A stretch of 64,000 nt of DNA, taken from positions 1 to 64,000 of the forward strand of contig NZ_JBBAKG010000018.1 in NCBI RefSeq assembly GCF_040403615.1. The letters run 5' to 3'. Position 1 is the stretch's first letter, and each line of letters starts with the position of its first letter. This stretch comes from Haliscomenobacter sp040403615. GTDB lineage: Bacteria; Bacteroidota; Bacteroidia; Chitinophagales; Saprospiraceae. A program made the position numbers and the translations under genes. Below, piece after piece: positions 24,260-32,770 of the stretch. The notes under the pieces were generated by a model. The model was not told where the DNA came from, made no database searches, and saw only the letters and a program-made list of their open reading frames with translations.

Positions 24260-25636
24260 TTATAGACACAATTGATCAATTAAGGCTTTGATTTCTGCAA
24301 AGTTTCGGTCTTGTAGAGGACGAACTTCTGCACCTGTTAGAGCATTTAATAGCCAAATAGCGGTGTCTTTATCACCAGCCGTCCATTGTGCAAGCGGTTT
24401 GGAAACATAATTTGTATTGCACGCTTTGCAATTAGTCTTTTTTGAAATACCGTATTCTCCTGTTTGTGCGCCAGCAGTGTAACTCAATTTACCAGTAGCA
24501 ATACTACCTGCCATTTTAATAGTAGTACCTGAGCCGAATGGTCCTTCTATCGTCAAGTTATTAGATGTACCTGACCAGGTGAATACGCCTGTATTAGTCC
24601 CGTTTGTTTGCTTGTAGCTTGCTTTACCACCTGCTTCAAAAGTGAGTGTCATTAAAATTGCCGCCATTTTGGTTTCTACAAGATACCATTTAGTGCCAAT
24701 CAAAGGTACTTCTGGTGCTGCTGCACCGACATTAAAACCAGCTGATGAAAATGCACCACTTGTTGGAACAATTTGGCCATCAGGTGTGCGTATTTGCACA
24801 TAAAGATAATAAGAGCCGTCTTTGAGCTTTGATGAATTAGCCAACCACTCACGTGCAATATTAAAAATGTCCTTGCCTGTAACGTTGAAATTTTGGCTTG
24901 CCCCTTTATTTACAGCTGGTAAATTACCTGGCATATCGCCAATTTTTACAAAATTAGTTAAAGGTTGATTAGTCGTATTTGAAGGAGCCGCATAAAAATC
25001 AATAGATACAAAACCCGGTGCTGGGGTTGTATAGTTCGATGAACTAAGATTTTTGATAGAAAAACTAACAGGTGCAAATGCTTGATTTGTAGCAGGTGCC
25101 CGTACAGCAGTTAGATTTTCAACCTTCAGAACACTTACTCCAGCATTGCCTACTACAAAACCAATTGGTGCAAAAGCGCCTTTTGCGGGAGCTATCAGAC
25201 TGTTTGACTGTGACTGGCGTACTTGTACATAAAGGAAGTAAAAGCCGTCTTTGACCTTTGAAGCATTAGCCGACCACTCACGTGCAATATTAGAAACGTC
25301 AGTGCCTGCAACAGTAAAATTTAGATTACCGCCTGGATTTAATGTCCCCACTTTCGCGGGCATATCACCTACTTTTATGAAATTGCTCAAATACTGATCA
25401 GGTGAATTTGAAGGTGCTACATAAACATCAATAGATACAAAACCATTACCTGGTATGACAATGGGATTTGCTGAAGGATTCTGAATCGAAAATGATACGG
25501 AAGTCCATTTTTGATTGGTAGCAGGTGCGTATGTCGCAGACAAACCTTTTGTTACCAATCCATCTGAATTTTGTGCATTTGAATTAAATGCAAACAATAC
25601 TGCTGCTAAAAGCGAAAGAAGAAAATACTTTCTCAT
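24260..25636 (-). CDS. Secreted two-repeat protein with a lipocalin-like C-terminal domain
   Basis: 458 residues with a signal peptide (LLAAVLFAFNSNAQ). Two repeats of about 135 residues (about 25-165 and 170-305) share ATNQ.(W/F).(S/P)VSFSI.N.S, GFVSIDVYVAPSN, LSNFIKVGDMP, NIAREW.AN.SK.KDG.Y.L and YVQ; the layout suggests CARDB-like immunoglobulin folds. After them comes a domain of about 80 residues, LIGTKWYLVETKMAAILMTL to FTWSGTSNNLTIEG, which has the strand pattern of the small lipocalin-like/META-type barrels. The last 60 residues include an NCKACN motif (two close Cys, not a haem site). A smaller protein with a similar lipocalin-like theme is encoded just upstream (25722-26102). Function unknown; probably periplasmic or secreted. 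Confidence 0.65.
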   Translation of the reverse strand: MRKYFLLSLLAAVLFAFNSNAQNSDGLVTKGLSATYAPATNQKWTSVSFSIQNPSANPIVIPGNGFVSIDVYVAPSNSPDQYLSNFIKVGDMPAKVGTLNPGGNLNFTVAGTDVSNIAREWSANASKVKDGFYFLYVQVRQSQSNSLIAPAKGAFAPIGFVVGNAGVSVLKVENLTAVRAPATNQAFAPVSFSIKNLSSSNYTTPAPGFVSIDFYAAPSNTTNQPLTNFVKIGDMPGNLPAVNKGASQNFNVTGKDIFNIAREWLANSSKLKDGSYYLYVQIRTPDGQIVPTSGAFSSAGFNVGAAAPEVPLIGTKWYLVETKMAAILMTLTFEAGGKASYKQTNGTNTGVFTWSGTSNNLTIEGPFGSGTTIKMAGSIATGKLSYTAGAQTGEYGISKKTNCKACNTNYVSKPLAQWTAGDKDTAIWLLNALTGAEVRPLQDRNFAEIKALIDQLCL

Positions 25637-25721
25637 AGGAAAATGATTTTAAAGTGTTTGAAAAATGAATGATTGATTTAGACTTAACCTATTGACGACA
25701 AAATACTTAGAGGCATAAACC

Positions 25722-26102
25722 TCATTGTTTTTTAGTCATCGTTAAGGGTTTTAGTTTTTTTCCACCTGCGGTGTTGGCATAAAAACCTGTACCCGTACTA
25801 CCCGTTATTTTGCCGTAAAAAGTTTCGATTTTTTTTACGCCATTGACGAATTGTTCCAAAGTGATTGACCAGTTGCCTTTGCCATCTTCCGACCACCTGA
25901 AATTCGCCAACTTATTATCGGGCATCAACACATTGCCTTTATTGCCAGTATCGCCAAATATGAAATTGTAGGGTTTGGCAGATATAGCAGGTACGGTCAC
26001 GTTCCATGTTGTTCCAGATAAAGACTGGGCTTTTATATTTTGTATGGACAATAGGCACAATAAAATGCCGAACATCCATATTTTCTTTTTGCCTGTTTTC
26101 AT
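25722..26102 (-). CDS. Small secreted lipocalin-like protein, probable target of the LytTR regulator
   Basis: 126 residues from the Met of MKTGKKKIWMFGIL; the in-frame Met 14 codons earlier would lie inside the probable leader. A signal peptide ends ...NIKAQ. The mature part SLSGTTWNVTVPAISAKPYN, then FIFGDTGNKGNVLMPDN, RWSEDGKGNWSITLEQ, GKITGSTGTGFY is a run of short strands as in lipocalin-like domains ('G.W.......F.F...G.....W......I'). A -7 box TAAATTTG lies at 26149-26156 (minus), giving a leader of about 40 nt, and five 21-bp-spaced direct repeats sit immediately upstream of the -33 position. The regulator gene lies immediately upstream on the same strand. Its function is unknown; the regulation is an inference from the operator layout. 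Confidence 0.7.
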   Translation of the reverse strand: MKTGKKKIWMFGILLCLLSIQNIKAQSLSGTTWNVTVPAISAKPYNFIFGDTGNKGNVLMPDNKLANFRWSEDGKGNWSITLEQFVNGVKKIETFYGKITGSTGTGFYANTAGGKKLKPLTMTKKQ

Positions 26103-26148
26103 GAAAAAATTGAAATGAAGAATGTCAATGTTCTCTTGTATCATGATT

Positions 26149-26156
26149 CAAATTTA
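26149..26156 (-). promoter_or_regulatory. -7 box of the small secreted protein gene
   Basis: The minus strand reads TAAATTTG, an exact TAnnTTTG match, with a T-rich -33 position (TTTT near 26176-26179) 19 nt upstream. Transcription would start near 26142. Confidence 0.55.
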
Positions 26157-26184
26157 GAAGAAAAAAAACAGGCTGAAAATTAAT

Positions 26185-26280
26185 GGGACGGTTGACAGAA
26201 GAGGTGGGACGGTTGGTAGAACCAGAGGGACGGTTGGTAAAATAAGGTGAACGGTTGGTAGAATCAGATAAGTGGTTGGC
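26185..26280 (-). promoter_or_regulatory. Five 21-bp-phased direct repeats, candidate LytTR-regulator operator
   Basis: On the + strand the core ACGGTTGGT (or a close variant) recurs with its GTT at 26191, 26212, 26233, 26254 and 26275, a spacing of exactly 21 bp each time. Copies 1-3 read GGGACGGTTG, copy 4 TGAACGGTTGGTA and copy 5 AGTGGTTGGCA, so the fifth is the weakest. LytTR-domain regulators (AgrA, AlgR, ComE) bind pairs of 9-bp sites, [TA][AC][CA]GTTN[AG][TG], in the same orientation about two helical turns apart; the core here fits 8 of 9 positions. The array begins right above the -33 position of the promoter for 25722-26102 and ends 20 bp behind the LytTR gene's stop codon. Confidence 0.7.
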
Positions 26281-26300
26281 AGAGATTGACGGGGAGTAAC

Positions 26301-27053
26301 TCAAGAATAAAACGTTAAATGCTTCAGCACATCGTCTTTAAATCCGCGACTAATGGGGATTTCCGATGCACCAATTGTTAAGAAATTCGCACCAATTTTA
26401 TCTATACACCGCTTATTCACGATGAAAGAGCGATGCGTTTGGATGAAATATGCTTCGGGCAGCGTCTTTTGGAAATCAGTTAGCGTAGAGCGAATGATTT
26501 GGCTGCTCCCTGCAAGGTACAATTCGAGATAGTTTTTGTACGCCTGTATATATTGAATGTCTTTAATCGTAATTTTTTTGAAAACCAGATTGTCTTTCAC
26601 AAAAATCGTATCGGTAAGTTGCAAAACCGAATGGCGATCGGGTTGGTGCTCGGATGCACGGTGTTCACGTCGTTGTTCATTAAAATTGGTCAGTGCGATT
26701 TCAATCGTGGTATAAATATCGGCTTGTGTGAATGGTTTTACCAAATAACCGTAGGGGTGGGTGCCTGCTGCGGTTTTCACCGTTGCGCTGTCACTGAAGG
26801 CTGTCAAAAAAACAAAAGGGATTTTGTATTTTTTCTGAATTTGTTCCGCTACCCATATGCCATTTTTATCGCCTTTGATGTTGATGTCGAGCATCGCAAA
26901 GTCGGTTTCGCCTTTTTCCAATATTTCTATGGCTTCATCGGCGGACATGGCATCGCCTGATACTTCATACCCGCTCTCTTCTAAATAGTCGCGAAGCAAG
27001 TCCAAGGTAACAAACTCATCTTCGACAATGAGAATGCGAACATTCTTGTCCAT
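26301..27053 (-). CDS. LytTR-family response regulator
   Basis: 250 residues. Receiver domain at about 5-120: the acidic pair ED in ILIVEDEFVTLDLL, phospho-acceptor Asp56 in FAMLDINIKG, Thr/Ser in FLTAFSDSATVK, and the conserved Lys in YGYLVKPFTQAD. A linker of about 35 residues is followed by a LytTR DNA-binding domain at about 150-248: FKKITIKDIQYIQAYKNY, LEL, IQTHRSFIVNKRCI and ISRGFKDDVL. LytTR proteins bind direct repeats spaced about 21 bp. The histidine kinase gene ends 36 bp upstream on the same strand, so they form a two-component operon with the kinase first. Five 21-bp-spaced repeats lie directly downstream, in front of the next gene, the likely target. Confidence 0.92.
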   Translation of the reverse strand: MDKNVRILIVEDEFVTLDLLRDYLEESGYEVSGDAMSADEAIEILEKGETDFAMLDINIKGDKNGIWVAEQIQKKYKIPFVFLTAFSDSATVKTAAGTHPYGYLVKPFTQADIYTTIEIALTNFNEQRREHRASEHQPDRHSVLQLTDTIFVKDNLVFKKITIKDIQYIQAYKNYLELYLAGSSQIIRSTLTDFQKTLPEAYFIQTHRSFIVNKRCIDKIGANFLTIGASEIPISRGFKDDVLKHLTFYS

Positions 27054-27088
27054 TATATTCTATTTTTCAATTCAAAAAATGTTGATAA

Positions 27089-29050
27089 TCAAGCAACTTG
27101 CTTGATGCAACAAATCGTAAATGTAGTTCCTTCCGTACTTGAGGTAAAATCCAGTTTACCATCCAATTGCCGTACCAAACCCCGTACCAAATTTATACCT
27201 AAAGACTTTGTCTTATCGATATCAAAATTTTGGGGCAAGCCCACGCCATTGTCTTGTACATCCAAAACCATTTCATTGGCCATTTGGCGGAAACGGATTT
27301 GGATTTCGCCCTTGGTGCGGTCTTTGAATGCATATTTATAACAATTGGTTATCAATTCATTTAAAATCAAACCCAAAGGAATGGCCGTATCAATATCCAA
27401 CACCGAGTCGTCCACATCTAATTTTAAGGCAATATCTTGAAACTCGCTTTTCTGCGATTTTTCGATGTTTCTGGTGAGCGTTTCCAGGTAAGATTTTATT
27501 TGGATGGTGGTTAAATTATCCGATTGATACAAATTTTCATGCACCAAAGCGATGGAAAACACCCGGTCTTGCCCTTCTTTCATCAGTTTGCGGGTTGTTT
27601 CATCCCAGGTTTGACGGGATTGTTTGTCGAATAAACCCGATATAACTTGTAGATTGTTTTTTATCCGATGGTGAATTTCTCTCAACATGTTTTCTTTTTC
27701 GCCAAGCGATTGTTCAAGCAATGTTTTTTGTTTGGTAATGGTTTGATTGTCTTTTTTGATGCGGCGGAAGACCACAAAGGCGATGGCACCAAAAAGCACT
27801 AAGGTAATGAGCGCCAAATTGCGAAGGCGTTCTTGCAAACGGTTTTCTGCTTCTGCCGATTGGATTTGTGAAAGATAACTATCCGCTTTTACCCTGGATT
27901 CTATTTGCCAGAGTTTACGTTTATCGTTGCGGCGTTCGAGACTGTCTTGCAGTTCGCCAACCAATTTCATATAGCGAAATGCATTGGTGTAGTCCTTTTT
28001 CGCTTCGTAATAATTGACGTAGTTTTGATATAGCTTTAAAGGTTTGAAGTAATTGGCTTCTGTTGATAAAGGAATATACGTTTTGAAAAATTCAACTTTT
28101 TTGAGCAAAGGCTCGACTTCATTTAATTTCCCCAATTTCAACTTTATTTTTATTAAAACGTACAAAGCATCAAAGGCAGCAACTACTTTTTCAGGGTTAT
28201 TGATGTCCTCTTGGGCTTTATATTTGGCATATCCTCTATCCGCATACTTTTCGCCCTTTTCAAAATTGCCCATCTCAAACAGATACAGCGCAATATCTAA
28301 TGAAGACAAGCCTTGCCAAAAAATGTTGTGCCAAAGGCGATCTGCGTCGTATTGATTCAGGTTTAAATCATATATTTTCTCTGCGTAAGCGATTGCTTTG
28401 GGGTAGTTTTTAGCATCGGCATAAATGGATTGAATCAGATTTAAAATCAAAGTGTGGATATGTGGGCTGCTATACAACTTTGGCTTATTCAAATTTTCTG
28501 CCTCTAATAAACATTCTAAAGCCTTATCATAATCGCCCAAAGCATAAAAATTACCCCCTATTTGTAGTAAAATTTGGTCAATAGAATAGGGTCTAAAATT
28601 GTCAATACCTAAGCGTTTTATTTTTTCAAAACAGTGAATAAAAGCTGAATAGACTTGTTGCTCGCTTAATTTTTTGCTGCCAAAATCGTCGAAGGCTATG
28701 TGGTATTGAGCAACGACTGATTCTATGTCTAAACCTCTTTTTGCAGCAGCATTGCTCATGTTTTCAAGGATTTTTGGAAACATTTCGTCATTAAAAACTT
28801 TAAACTGCTGCGCAAATCGCATATACTGAAAATGCCAAAAGAAGAGCGTTTTATCGTCTTTTTTAGCTTCAATAACAGGTAAAATAGCCTCATAAGCGGG
28901 TTTGTCCATTTTCACAACGTTGCTATCCGCTAAAAAAGCGAAGCGCTGCGCTGTTGTAGTGAGCTTACGGAATGCTTCAACACTCTGGGCTTGTTGTGCA
29001 GAAATAACCGATGCTGTAAATAGAAAAATGAGCACTGCAAACTGCTTCAT
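27089..29050 (-). CDS. TPR-containing membrane histidine kinase (HisKA_2 type)
   Basis: 653 residues. A signal-anchor (VLIFLFTASVISAQ) is followed by about 380 residues of TPR-like helices in the periplasm, for example QIGGNFYALGDYDKALECLL and YPKAIAYAEKIYDLN, a single transmembrane segment at about 415-432 (LALITLVLFGAIAFVVF), a coiled-coil, then the kinase core. The HisKA_2 histidine motif is MLREIHHRIKNNLQVISGLF with the phospho-His at about 457, and the ATPase has the N-box LILNELITNCYKYAF, the G1 box DVQDNGVGLP and G2 KSLGINLVRGL. It should sense a cell-surface or periplasmic signal through the TPR array and phosphorylate Asp56 of the LytTR regulator encoded next. The helix-rich TPR sensor suggests a protein ligand, which is unknown. 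Confidence 0.9.
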   Translation of the reverse strand: MKQFAVLIFLFTASVISAQQAQSVEAFRKLTTTAQRFAFLADSNVVKMDKPAYEAILPVIEAKKDDKTLFFWHFQYMRFAQQFKVFNDEMFPKILENMSNAAAKRGLDIESVVAQYHIAFDDFGSKKLSEQQVYSAFIHCFEKIKRLGIDNFRPYSIDQILLQIGGNFYALGDYDKALECLLEAENLNKPKLYSSPHIHTLILNLIQSIYADAKNYPKAIAYAEKIYDLNLNQYDADRLWHNIFWQGLSSLDIALYLFEMGNFEKGEKYADRGYAKYKAQEDINNPEKVVAAFDALYVLIKIKLKLGKLNEVEPLLKKVEFFKTYIPLSTEANYFKPLKLYQNYVNYYEAKKDYTNAFRYMKLVGELQDSLERRNDKRKLWQIESRVKADSYLSQIQSAEAENRLQERLRNLALITLVLFGAIAFVVFRRIKKDNQTITKQKTLLEQSLGEKENMLREIHHRIKNNLQVISGLFDKQSRQTWDETTRKLMKEGQDRVFSIALVHENLYQSDNLTTIQIKSYLETLTRNIEKSQKSEFQDIALKLDVDDSVLDIDTAIPLGLILNELITNCYKYAFKDRTKGEIQIRFRQMANEMVLDVQDNGVGLPQNFDIDKTKSLGINLVRGLVRQLDGKLDFTSSTEGTTFTICCIKQVA

Positions 29051-29079
29051 GCGATCGGGCTTTGTTTAAAATAGAATTA

Positions 29080-29133
29080 AAACATGAGTCATCCCGAATT
29101 TGGCTTTTCAAAAATTCGGGATGACTCATGTTT
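29080..29133 (-). terminator. Perfect 22-bp hairpin downstream of the lipoprotein gene
   Basis: 29080-29101 and 29112-29133 are perfect 22-nt arms around a 10-nt loop, with U-rich sequence on both sides (T7 on the + side at 29135-29141, TTTTAATTCTATTTT on the minus side). It follows the lipoprotein gene (minus strand) and should terminate it before the kinase gene. Confidence 0.75.
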
Positions 29134-29188
29134 CTTTTTTTATTCACAACTAATCTTAGCAATAAGCCATTTTCCGTTTTCTTTGACC

Positions 29189-29288
29189 NNNNNNNNNNNN
29201 NNNNNNNNNNNNNNNNNNNNNNNNNNNNNNNNNNNNNNNNNNNNNNNNNNNNNNNNNNNNNNNNNNNNNNNNNNNNNNNNNNNNNNNN
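29189..29288. other. Assembly gap (100 N) flanked by a 55-bp duplication
   Basis: 29134-29188 and 29289-29343 are identical over 55 bp, so the contigs overlap and nothing is missing. The duplicate contains the 3' end of the lipoprotein gene. Confidence 0.95.
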
Positions 29289-29294
29289 CTTTTT

Positions 29295-29828
29295 TTATTC
29301 ACAACTAATCTTAGCAATAAGCCATTTTCCGTTTTCTTTGACCAATTCCAATTTGCTGGCGCCTACGGTAATCTTTGCTTGATTTGTGCCGAGTAGATCT
29401 ACTTTAGGCGTGCCTGTTGTATATTCTTTAGGATCCCAATCTTGTCCACAGTATACCCTGTTGTAGTCATAACCCGATAAAGGGGCTTCATTGCCATTTT
29501 CCTTGTCTTTTGCCCAGATCGCTTCGTATTGTTTCAGATATGCCAGGTCATTGTCAATGTAGGCTTGGCTGAGAAAACCGCTTTTCATCATTTCGGCGTG
29601 ATAGGCAGCCACTTTTTCCGTGTCTAATTTTGAAAATTCGCCTTTTGAGTCAACATACTCAATGCGCTCAATGCCCGCCGGAGGATACCATTTGTAAAAA
29701 TTCTGTACGACATCGGTGATAGCCGCTTTATCGGTCGGCGCACTATTTTTAGGTGCTTCTTTACAAGCGAAAAGAGATGCCAATGCAAGGCAAAAGCAAA
29801 TGTTGATGGTTTTTGTAATTTTACTCAT
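29295..29828 (-). CDS. DUF3828-like lipoprotein, paralogue 2
   Basis: 177 residues from the Met of MSKITKTINICFCL; the open frame extends 30 codons further upstream without a signal-like start. The lipobox is LALASLFAC (Cys at about 22). The body parallels the lipoprotein at 23540: ITDVVQNFYKWYPPAGIE, then FLSQAYIDNDL, APLSGYDYNRVYCGQDW and the terminus KLELVKENGKWLIAKISCE. This C-terminal half is the most conserved. The gene ends inside the 55-bp duplicated contig end, so both copies of its stop codon are visible; the protein itself is intact. It lies just upstream of the sensor kinase and could be controlled by, or feed, that system. Confidence 0.7.
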   Translation of the reverse strand: MSKITKTINICFCLALASLFACKEAPKNSAPTDKAAITDVVQNFYKWYPPAGIERIEYVDSKGEFSKLDTEKVAAYHAEMMKSGFLSQAYIDNDLAYLKQYEAIWAKDKENGNEAPLSGYDYNRVYCGQDWDPKEYTTGTPKVDLLGTNQAKITVGASKLELVKENGKWLIAKISCE

Positions 29829-30052
29829 GTTGTTGATTTTAGTGTGGTAAAAACTTTTTAAAATTAATAAAGTTTTGTGTTTATTAGAATGAAATTTAGC
29901 CACTTGATTATCAGTCAAATTCTCCTTGTTTTGTATTTTTTCAGGTCAGTCTTAGTGCTTTTTTGTATTTATTGTTAGTGCTAAACGAATATAATCAATT
30001 AATTGTTTATCAATAAAATAAATATAACATAAAGTCCCCAAGTCACACCCCT

Positions 30053-32671
30053 TCACCGCTCCACCCGATAAGGCGACACCCCATTTTCCACCACCAAAGG
30101 CCGCTTTAACTCATTTTTTCCATCCGACAGTACCATTTGATACATTCCGGCCTGCAAAAACTCCTCGTAATGCACAAAGTACGGGTAATCGCTTTCCTGT
30201 TGTTTGAACACCAGATCCCAGCGAAATTGGTTAAGGCCTTTTTGCCCGGCAATGGTTTTGTTCCACAGCGTTTTATTGGCCGCATCGCGTAGTGAAAGGG
30301 TCACCGACTTTGCGGTACCCAACCAAAAAGAAATCGGCGTTTTTTCTACCGTCCGGTAATCCGGCTCTCCGCCTGCCGAATTGTACCAGGGACGCTTGGC
30401 AGTTGGGATCTCAAAGAAGTGATCCTGATCTGGCGCCAGCTTTCCGGCTGCCCAGGCCTGAAGGGGGCGCAAATTCAGCTTGTACAAGCCCCTGCCGTGG
30501 GTGGCTACAATCAGATCCATTGATGCCTCATGAATTTCCAGGTCCGCCACAGCGGCGGCGGGTATATTTTTGCCCAAAAAAGACCAGCTCTTGCCTCGGT
30601 CAAACGACACGTATACGCCCCGCAAAGTGCCTACGTACAAGACATTGGGCAAAGTAGGGTCTTCCAAAACCACGTTGATTGGCTCATCGGGCAGGCCTAC
30701 GGCGATGCTTTCCCAGCTTGCGCCGTCATCTTCCGAAACGTACAAATACCCGTGCAGGTCATCGTAATTGATGCCCGTCATGGCGAGGTAAACCCGCGAC
30801 GGAGCAAAACGTGAAGGGCAAATGCTGCGGATGTAGTTGTTGGCCAAGCCCTGCGAATGTTCCTCCCAGGAAGCGCCATCGCTTTTGCTCGTCCAAAAAG
30901 CACCTCTGTCTGTACCCGCGTACAACAATCCTTTGGTCAGTTTTGACTCCACCAAAGCCCCCGTGGAAAATGACTTTTTCGCCGGGATGGCCGATTTGGC
31001 CAGATTCGGACTGATCACTTTCCAGGTATCACCGCGGTCTTTGCTTTTGAAAATGAAATTCCCGCCGTGGTAAAGCGTTTGGCCCTGGTGCGGCGAAATG
31101 AAATAAGGAGTGATGTAGTTGAACGTCAAGGTGTCTTTGCTGCCTTTGGGCAATTCCGGCTGAATAGAACGCGTCGTATCTGCCCGACGATCCAGACGCA
31201 CTGCTGCACCGTGTTGCATGCTGTAGTACACAATGGCATCGTCGGTAGGGTCTACCTGGCTCACACAACCATCGCCACCATCCCAGGGGTCGATCCAGAG
31301 GTATTTCCAGGGATCGGGGAAACGAGGATTGATTTCTTTCGCTGGGCCGTATACCGTGGCATCATCCTGGGTGCCACCGTAAATGGTCTCACTTTTTTGG
31401 TCAATGGTGATGTCGTAAAATTCTCCGGTCGGAATGTTGTTGTAATGCATCCAGGACAGTCCCTTGTCGTAGCTCAGGTAAAAGCCGCCGTCGTTGCCTA
31501 CTGCGATGTGTTGCGGGTTTTGGGGGTTGATCCACAGCTCGCTTTGATCCAGGTGCAGGCCTTGCGCCAGACTGGGATTCATGCGGCTGACCTTGCCGCC
31601 AATGAACGTGAAAGTTTTGCCGCCGTCGGTGCTGTGGGCCAGTCGTACCCCCAGACAGAATACTTCTTCGTCGTTTTTCGGATTGACGTACACATCCGTA
31701 AAGTACCAGCCAATGCCGGGAAAAATTTTGAAAGGCCCTGCGTGGGTTTTGCTCCAGGTAATGCCGCCGTCGGTGGTTTTGTACAGTTCGGCTGCTTCAT
31801 CGCGGGCGTTGTTCAGGTTGTCAACCAGAGCGTAGGCCTTGGCCGGGTTGGTTTGTGAAACGGCCAACCCGATGCGCCCCACTTTTGGGCCAGAGGGCAA
31901 GCCTTTGGTGCAAGGAGTCCAGGTTTTGCCACCGTCGGCACTGCGGTGTACGCCGCTGTTTTTGCCCGTGATGCCAGGGTACACTTCCCACAAGGTTGTG
32001 TACATCACCAGGGGATTGGTAGGCGAAATCACGATGTCGTTAGCCCCCGTCATCTCGTCTTTGTAGAGTACTTTTTGCCAGCTTTTGCCGCCGTTGAGGG
32101 TACGAAACAAGCCGCGATTCGGATTTTTAGACCACAAATGCCCCAATACGGCCACCAAAACAATGTTGGGGTCTTTGGGGTGAATGGCAATTTCGGCGAT
32201 GGCCCAGGAGTCTTCTAACCCAATGTGCTGCCAGGTTTTACCCGCATCGGCGGAGCAGTACATGCCGGTGCCAGGCAGGGTAAAGTTGCGCGGCTTTTTG
32301 AGGTTTTCTCCAGTGCCGAGATAGATGATGGAAGGATTGGAAGGCGCGAGTTCTACATCGCCGATGCCAAAGGAAGATTGTTCCTCAAAAATCGGATTCC
32401 AGCTGATCCCGTGGTTGACCGTTTTCCACAAACTCCCCGAACCAAAGCCCACGTACATGGTGCCAGGATGGGTGGGGTCTACCTGCACCACATCGGCGCG
32501 AGCGGAATTGACCATGGGGCCGAGTGGAATCCAGTCTAGAGGATAGCTCGTGCTTGTTTTCATGGCCTGGTACTGCACAAAAGAAGCCTCCAGCGGAGAA
32601 GCGGGCTGTTGGGTAAATCCAGTAAGGAAACAACTTGAAAAAATGATCAACAAGAGAAGAACTCGACGCAT
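30053..32671 (-). CDS. Secreted sortilin/BNR-repeat beta-propeller protein
   Basis: 872 residues with a signal peptide (LLLLIIFSSCFLTGFTQ). The protein is full of sortilin/BNR-type turns: LWKTVNHGISWNPI, MYCSADAGKTWQHI, LFRTLNGGKSWQKV, VHRSADGGKTWTPC, LYKTTDGGITWSKT, STDGGKTFTFIG, LSYDKGLSWMHY, KSKDRGDTWKVI, TSKSDGASWEEH, VSEDDGASWESI and SFDRGKSWSFLG. This gives about ten blades, the ten-bladed VPS10/sortilin propeller or two smaller propellers in a row. The family is often labelled 'glycosyl hydrolase', but no catalytic site is recognisable. A C-terminal Ig-like region (about 745-872) ends GVSPYRVER without a T9SS domain. It is divergent from the M1 peptidase gene (32771). Confidence 0.75.
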   Translation of the reverse strand: MRRVLLLLIIFSSCFLTGFTQQPASPLEASFVQYQAMKTSTSYPLDWIPLGPMVNSARADVVQVDPTHPGTMYVGFGSGSLWKTVNHGISWNPIFEEQSSFGIGDVELAPSNPSIIYLGTGENLKKPRNFTLPGTGMYCSADAGKTWQHIGLEDSWAIAEIAIHPKDPNIVLVAVLGHLWSKNPNRGLFRTLNGGKSWQKVLYKDEMTGANDIVISPTNPLVMYTTLWEVYPGITGKNSGVHRSADGGKTWTPCTKGLPSGPKVGRIGLAVSQTNPAKAYALVDNLNNARDEAAELYKTTDGGITWSKTHAGPFKIFPGIGWYFTDVYVNPKNDEEVFCLGVRLAHSTDGGKTFTFIGGKVSRMNPSLAQGLHLDQSELWINPQNPQHIAVGNDGGFYLSYDKGLSWMHYNNIPTGEFYDITIDQKSETIYGGTQDDATVYGPAKEINPRFPDPWKYLWIDPWDGGDGCVSQVDPTDDAIVYYSMQHGAAVRLDRRADTTRSIQPELPKGSKDTLTFNYITPYFISPHQGQTLYHGGNFIFKSKDRGDTWKVISPNLAKSAIPAKKSFSTGALVESKLTKGLLYAGTDRGAFWTSKSDGASWEEHSQGLANNYIRSICPSRFAPSRVYLAMTGINYDDLHGYLYVSEDDGASWESIAVGLPDEPINVVLEDPTLPNVLYVGTLRGVYVSFDRGKSWSFLGKNIPAAAVADLEIHEASMDLIVATHGRGLYKLNLRPLQAWAAGKLAPDQDHFFEIPTAKRPWYNSAGGEPDYRTVEKTPISFWLGTAKSVTLSLRDAANKTLWNKTIAGQKGLNQFRWDLVFKQQESDYPYFVHYEEFLQAGMYQMVLSDGKNELKRPLVVENGVSPYRVER

Positions 32672-32770
32672 GGTGTGATTTTCACATGAAAATACAATAC
32701 TCCTGCGAAACTTCAGGCAAACGGCCTTATATTTGATTACGCTGGATCTTCAAGCCTTTAACCTATACCA

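Noticed and set aside
26185..26280. CRISPR or simple tandem repeat
   Set aside because: Only a core of about 10 bp is conserved with 21-bp period; the rest of each unit differs. The position in front of a promoter and behind a LytTR gene fits an operator better.
30292..32633. Several plus-strand ORFs of 60-260 codons inside the sortilin-like gene
   Set aside because: They are antisense shadows of a GC-rich coding sequence with a strong minus-strand repeat pattern.
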